A stretch of 64,000 bases of DNA from Bacillota bacterium (lineage in GTDB: Bacteria > Bacillota > Clostridia > Lachnospirales > Lachnospiraceae), in assembly GCA_023421505.1 (NCBI GenBank), contig JAEZTJ010000081.1, forward strand, positions 124,001 through 188,000. Direction: 5' to 3'. The notes beneath the pieces are model-generated. The model saw only the letters and a program-made list of their open reading frames with translations, made no database searches and was not told the origin of the DNA. The translations under genes were made by a program, and so were the position numbers. Position 1 is the first letter of the stretch. Each line of letters opens with the position of its first letter. Below are positions 60,575 to 64,000 of this stretch, one piece after another.

Positions 60575-61933
60575 TTGGATTATGAGGTTATCGTGATTGG
60601 TGCCGGAGCATCAGGACTGACTGCAGCAATTGCGGCTGCAAGGCAGGGAAGCTCGGTACTTGTAATTGAACGAAAAGAAAAGGCCGGCAAAAAAATAATG
60701 GCGACCGGTAACGGAAAGTGTAATTTTACGAATATGCTCCAGAAGCCTGAATGCTATCGATCCGAGGACAACGAATTTGTAATGAAGGTGTTGTCTCAGT
60801 TTGATCTCAATGCTACACTTGAATTTTTCAAAGAGTTAGGCATCTATCCCAAGAGCCGTGATGGTTATCTATATCCTAATTCTGAACAGGCAAGCAGTGT
60901 GGTAGAGGTATTATTGATGGAATGTGAACGGCTTAAGATAACGATTCATTATAAAGAAACAGTAAAAGCAATCATAAAACCGGATTATACAATTATGACT
61001 GAGAGAGAAGAGATTTCAGAGCAAACAAACAATACGAATGGTAAGAGCAGTAAATCCTCCAACTTAAAAAAAGCGGATACTAATATAAATAAGCTGAAGT
61101 TAGCAGAAGGTATGGCAACCTCAACGATAGAAAAAGCCTATCATGCTAAAAAAGTAATTATAGCGGCAGGCGGCTGCGCATCCCCACAGCTGGGTTCTGA
61201 CGGAAGCGGTTATGATCTCGCAAAAAGCTTAGGACATACAATCATAAAGCCCTTGCCGGCACTCGTTCAGCTGAAATCACCTGATAAATACTTGAAGACA
61301 TTATCAGGGGTTCGTGTAAGTGCTAAGGTAGCAGCATTTTCTGATCGGAAGCTTCTATCGGAGGAGGCAGGAGAAATACTATTTACCGATTATGGAATTT
61401 CAGGAATTCCCATTTTGCAGCTAAGCCGATATGTTGCAAAAGCAATTGACCATAAAGAGCAGGTTCATCTATTCCTTGATTTTATACCGGAGCTTTCTTG
61501 TGCGGAATTAGCAGAGGTTTTACGGCTAAGAATAAAACAGAACTGTGAGAAAAATTTAGAGGAATTGTTTATTGGTTTCCTTAATCATAAGCTTTCCTAT
61601 ATTATAATAAAAGAGGCTGGGCTGGATGTTTATCAAAAGGTGAAGCTTACGAAAGAACCGGAGCTTAAGAAATTAATTCAAGGTATAAAGAGCTTTGTAA
61701 TGAAGATTTCCGGGACAAACACCTTTGAGAATGCACAGGTAAGCGCAGGAGGAATAGCTACAAAGGAGCTCCATGCTTCTAACTTAGAATCTAAGCTGAG
61801 GAAGGGTATCTATTTAGTGGGCGAGCTAGTAGACGTGGATGGTACCTGTGGAGGCTATAACCTTCAATGGGCTTGGAGCTCAGGCTATCTTGCGGGAGCT
61901 GCAGCAGGAAGAAACGACCCCAAATCCATGTAG
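60575..61933 (+). CDS. NAD(P)/FAD-dependent oxidoreductase, HI0933/YhiN family
   Basis: A 452-residue flavoprotein. The N-terminal dinucleotide motif is VIVIGAGASGLTAAIAAARQ, followed by KKIMATGNGKCNFTN, the family hallmark. The C-terminal FAD block is GIYLVGELVDVDGTCGGYNL then QWAWSSGYLAG. The physiological role is not established. The start is TTG at 60575 with GGGGAGG 8 nt upstream. A Ser/Asn/Lys-rich insertion (about 145-190) is unusual in length. Confidence 0.92.
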   Translation: MDYEVIVIGAGASGLTAAIAAARQGSSVLVIERKEKAGKKIMATGNGKCNFTNMLQKPECYRSEDNEFVMKVLSQFDLNATLEFFKELGIYPKSRDGYLYPNSEQASSVVEVLLMECERLKITIHYKETVKAIIKPDYTIMTEREEISEQTNNTNGKSSKSSNLKKADTNINKLKLAEGMATSTIEKAYHAKKVIIAAGGCASPQLGSDGSGYDLAKSLGHTIIKPLPALVQLKSPDKYLKTLSGVRVSAKVAAFSDRKLLSEEAGEILFTDYGISGIPILQLSRYVAKAIDHKEQVHLFLDFIPELSCAELAEVLRLRIKQNCEKNLEELFIGFLNHKLSYIIIKEAGLDVYQKVKLTKEPELKKLIQGIKSFVMKISGTNTFENAQVSAGGIATKELHASNLESKLRKGIYLVGELVDVDGTCGGYNLQWAWSSGYLAGAAAGRNDPKSM

Positions 61934-61951
61934 TGTTTCAGAATGGGGATA

Positions 61952-62050
61952 AGGTTGAAAAGTGTACATTTTTCAACCAACAAAAAGCACTAGCATGCTT
62001 TTCGCTCAGTATTTGTATGCCGCTTAAGCGGCAGATAGGGGTTAATATGA
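61952..62050 (+). repeat. Leader cassette, variant copy before the flavoprotein gene
   Basis: GGTTGAAAA and TTTTCAACC form a 9-bp stem, AAAAGCA / TGCTTTT a second, and the palindrome GCCGCTTAAGCGGC a third. The end CGGCAGATAGGGGTTAATATGA matches the copy at 63926 in all but two positions. Compared with the full copies the middle part differs and a 1-nt length change breaks the 27-codon frame. Confidence 0.8.
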
Positions 62051-63651
62051 TAAAGATTTCACAAATAAAGCTTCCAATTAAGCATACGGAAGAGGATATG
62101 AGAAATGCAGTAGCAAAGTTATTAAAGCTGAAGGAAAAGAGCATTAAGGCTATTCATATTGTTAAAAAATCCATTGATGCCAGAAAGGATGAAATAAAAT
62201 TCATCTATACGGTTGAGGTTGAAATCCTAACTGAACTGAAGGAAAAGGAAGCAGCTATCATAAGTCAAATTCATAATCCGAATGTAGCAATTGCGGAACG
62301 TGGTCAGTATGAATTTAAGCCAAACGGAACAAGAAAGCTGCCACATCGACCAGTTATAGTGGGTACGGGACCTGCCGGATTATTTGCGGCCTGGCTGATG
62401 GCTAAACATGGCTTTCAACCGCTTTTAGTGGAGCGGGGACAACAGGTAAGTAAGCGTGTGGCAGCTGTGGAACAGTTTTGGAAGACAGGGACACTAAATC
62501 CGGAATGTAATGTACAATTTGGAGAAGGCGGAGCAGGAACCTTTTCGGATGGCAAGCTTAATACTTTGGTGAAGGATGCCTTTCATAGATATCCTTTGGT
62601 TATGGAAACCTTCGTACAGTTTGGCGCCCCCTCCGATATCCTTTATTTGAATAAGCCGCACATCGGTACGGATAAGCTTCGATCTGTAGTAGAAAATATG
62701 CGAAAGGATATCCTGATGCTTGGCGGAGAGGTTCGCTTTGACACAAAGCTTACCGATCTAATCATAGAAAATAATCAATTAACTGGGATTGAGCTAGACC
62801 AGAACGAGAAGCTGCCCTGTGAGGTATTGATCCCCGCAATTGGTCACAGTGCCCGGGATACCTTTGCGTTATTCTTAAGAAGAGGTCTGGCGTTAACTCC
62901 TAAGGCATTTGCCATCGGTTTACGTATAGAGCATAAACAAGATAGGATCAGTAGGTCGCAATATGGACAGGAATATATACATCTTCCGGCAGCGGATTAT
63001 AAATTAACGCATCAGACGACTTCAGGGCGTGGGGTTTATTCCTTTTGTATGTGTCCCGGCGGGTTTGTCGTAAATGCTTCCTCGGAAGTAGGCTTTCTCG
63101 CAGTAAATGGCATGAGTAATTATAAGAGAGACGAAGAAAATGCCAATAGTGCAATTGTAGTAACCGTTCAGCCGGAGGATTTTGACGGCAGCGGCCCCTT
63201 AAAAGGATTAGAATTTCAGAGAAAATGGGAGCAGGCTGCTTATCAAGCAGGTAATGGTAATGTGCCGGTTCAATTATTTGGCGACTTGTTAAGAAACAAA
63301 GATAGTGTTACAATAGGAAATGTTATACCCAATATCAAAGGGAATTATAAGCTAACCAATTTAACCGGCTGTCTTCCGGGGGAAGTGACAGAGGCTCTAA
63401 AGGAAGGTATACTTGCTTTTGACCGTAAGATTAAGGGCTTTGCTGATGAAGAAGCCGTTCTGTCCGGTATCGAAAGCAGAACCTCATCCCCGGTTCGCAT
63501 TCAGCGTAATGACGATATGGAAAGTAATATAAAAGGAATATTTCCCTGTGGTGAGGGTGCCGGTTATGCAGGAGGTATTACCTCAGCTGCAATCGATGGT
63601 ATTAAAGTCTTTGAGGCAGTTGCAGGCTCCTATGTACCTGATTATGAATAG
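62047..63651 (+). CDS. FAD-dependent protein, NAD(FAD)-utilizing dehydrogenase family (COG2509-like)
   Basis: A 534-residue flavoprotein. A small N-terminal domain (about 1-90, MIKISQIKLPIKHTEEDMR) precedes the FAD-binding motif VIVGTGPAGLFAAWLMAKHG. The block FGEGGAGTFSDGKLNT and the C-terminal FPCGEGAGYAGGITSAAIDG are characteristic. The reaction is unknown. I chose the ATG at 62047, which lies in the leader cassette right after AGGGG; the longer frame upstream only reads through the repeat and the end of the preceding gene. Confidence 0.9.
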   Translation: MIKISQIKLPIKHTEEDMRNAVAKLLKLKEKSIKAIHIVKKSIDARKDEIKFIYTVEVEILTELKEKEAAIISQIHNPNVAIAERGQYEFKPNGTRKLPHRPVIVGTGPAGLFAAWLMAKHGFQPLLVERGQQVSKRVAAVEQFWKTGTLNPECNVQFGEGGAGTFSDGKLNTLVKDAFHRYPLVMETFVQFGAPSDILYLNKPHIGTDKLRSVVENMRKDILMLGGEVRFDTKLTDLIIENNQLTGIELDQNEKLPCEVLIPAIGHSARDTFALFLRRGLALTPKAFAIGLRIEHKQDRISRSQYGQEYIHLPAADYKLTHQTTSGRGVYSFCMCPGGFVVNASSEVGFLAVNGMSNYKRDEENANSAIVVTVQPEDFDGSGPLKGLEFQRKWEQAAYQAGNGNVPVQLFGDLLRNKDSVTIGNVIPNIKGNYKLTNLTGCLPGEVTEALKEGILAFDRKIKGFADEEAVLSGIESRTSSPVRIQRNDDMESNIKGIFPCGEGAGYAGGITSAAIDGIKVFEAVAGSYVPDYE

Positions 63652-63839
63652 CTTAAGAGATAAGCGAGCCTTTAAAGCTAATTAATCAAATATGATTAAT
63701 GCTTTAAATTTCAAAACATGGTTATATGATAAACCGGCATACTATTTTAATTAATTCCTAATGAAAAGTTAAAGAAAAGTCAATTTATTTTAATTGTACG
63801 AAATAATATAATAGATAAATCATAAGATAAAGGAGTCAT

Positions 63840-63926
63840 AGGTTGAAAAATCAAAGATTTTTCAATCAGCAAATTTGTGCGCTGCCCAAATTCGCAGGTT
63901 TTGGCGGCAGATGGAGGTTAATATGA
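63840..63926 (+). repeat. Leader cassette, full copy 2 (before proB)
   Basis: It matches 24318-24404 at 79 of 87 positions without indels. It has the same 10-bp hairpin and the Shine-Dalgarno ATGGAGG, and ends in ATGA, where the ATG is in frame with the following gene. The gap 63652-63839 before it is AT-rich with no clear terminator. Confidence 0.9.
63843..63926 (+). CDS. Candidate 27-residue translationally coupled leader ORF, copy 2
   Basis: A TTG start at 63843 follows AGGAG (63831-63835) with 7-nt spacing. It reads MKNQRFFNQQICALPKFAGF then GGRWRLI, and its TGA overlaps an ATG (ATGA) that is in frame with the next gene. It is the counterpart of the ORF at 24321 (21 of 27 residues identical). 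Confidence 0.38.
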   Translation: MKNQRFFNQQICALPKFAGFGGRWRLI

Positions 63927-63943
63927 CAGGTGGAGGAGAATTC

Positions 63944-64000
63944 ATGCAAACCAGATTATCGCTTAAGGATAGAAAAAGAATTGTTGTTAAGATCGGTTCA
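63944..64000 (+). CDS. proB: Glutamate 5-kinase, N-terminus (partial)
   Basis: The frame runs off the right edge. MQTRLSLKDRKRIVVKIGS fits the start of ProB, which phosphorylates glutamate in proline synthesis; RIVVKIGS is the first ATP-binding strand of this amino acid kinase family. GGTGGAGGAG lies 6 nt before this ATG. An in-frame ATG at 63923, provided by the leader cassette, would add seven residues (MTGGGEF) and couple translation to the small ORF. Confidence 0.78.
   Translation, partial: MQTRLSLKDRKRIVVKIGS

Noticed and set aside
61867..62046. 60-residue N-terminal extension of the COG2509-like protein
   Set aside because: The extension reads through the end of the preceding gene and the leader cassette. 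The ATG at 62047 has a Shine-Dalgarno and matches the usual domain start.

Overview
The window is AT-rich DNA from a spore-forming Clostridia-type Firmicute, most likely a Lachnospiraceae plant-polysaccharide degrader close to Lachnoclostridium phytofermentans. I infer this from protein flavour and gene order; I could not search a database. The evidence is sporulation genes (gpr tail, spoIIP, yqfC, yqfD, a spoVB-like flippase, a bofC-like gene), a CIRCE-controlled hrcA-grpE-dnaK-dnaJ operon, a short-form HisG with HisZ, and consensus SigA promoters.

The backbone follows the gene order known from Bacillus subtilis: gpr-spoIIP, lepA-hemW-hrcA-grpE-dnaK-dnaJ, prmA, rsmE, rpsU-yqfC-yqfD-phoH-yqfF-ybeY. 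Blocks of other genes interrupt it. (1) At 1.9-13.6 kb, between spoIIP and lepA, lies a carbohydrate island: a SASA-type acetylesterase, a sugar ABC importer without its own ATPase, an (alpha/alpha)6-barrel glycosidase-like protein, a GH43 beta-xylosidase, a convergent AraC regulator and a GH4 enzyme with the CHEV motif of alpha-galacturonidases. (2) At 17.3-18.9 kb are a sortase-type surface protein and a pentapeptide-repeat protein. (3) At 26-29 kb is a minus-strand lipoprotein plus two-component system between prmA and rsmE. (4) At 30-36 kb are a small alarmone synthetase, an RNA-modification cluster (RsmF-like, RsuA-like, RluD-like), a HAD phosphatase, RecU and a ProX-type deacylase. (5) At 36.9-38.7 kb is an orphan AAA+ ATPase with a C-terminal zinc ribbon. 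(6) At 39-45.2 kb is the histidine operon hisZ-G-D-B-A-IE, whose HisIE carries a degenerate HisF-like barrel, with no hisH or hisF in the cluster. (7) At 45.9-51.2 kb are alaS, a transglutaminase-like lipoprotein and a ProC/ComER-like reductase. The right end holds a DUF3048 lipoprotein, a flippase, a BofC-like protein, two flavoproteins and the start of proB.

Two dispersed repeat families stand out. One is a 5'-leader cassette (hairpin plus Shine-Dalgarno plus start codon). Two copies, 39.5 kb apart, match at 79 of 87 positions, and each encodes a 27-codon ORF whose TGA overlaps the ATG that follows (ATGA). Shorter relatives precede ybeY, the alarmone synthetase gene and a flavoprotein gene. 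The other is a MITE-like inverted-repeat element of about 274 bp before alaS, with three partial copies elsewhere. There are also three short tandem or direct repeat arrays in intergenic DNA. I saw no tRNA, rRNA, CRISPR array, transposase gene or recognisable T-box or other known riboswitch.
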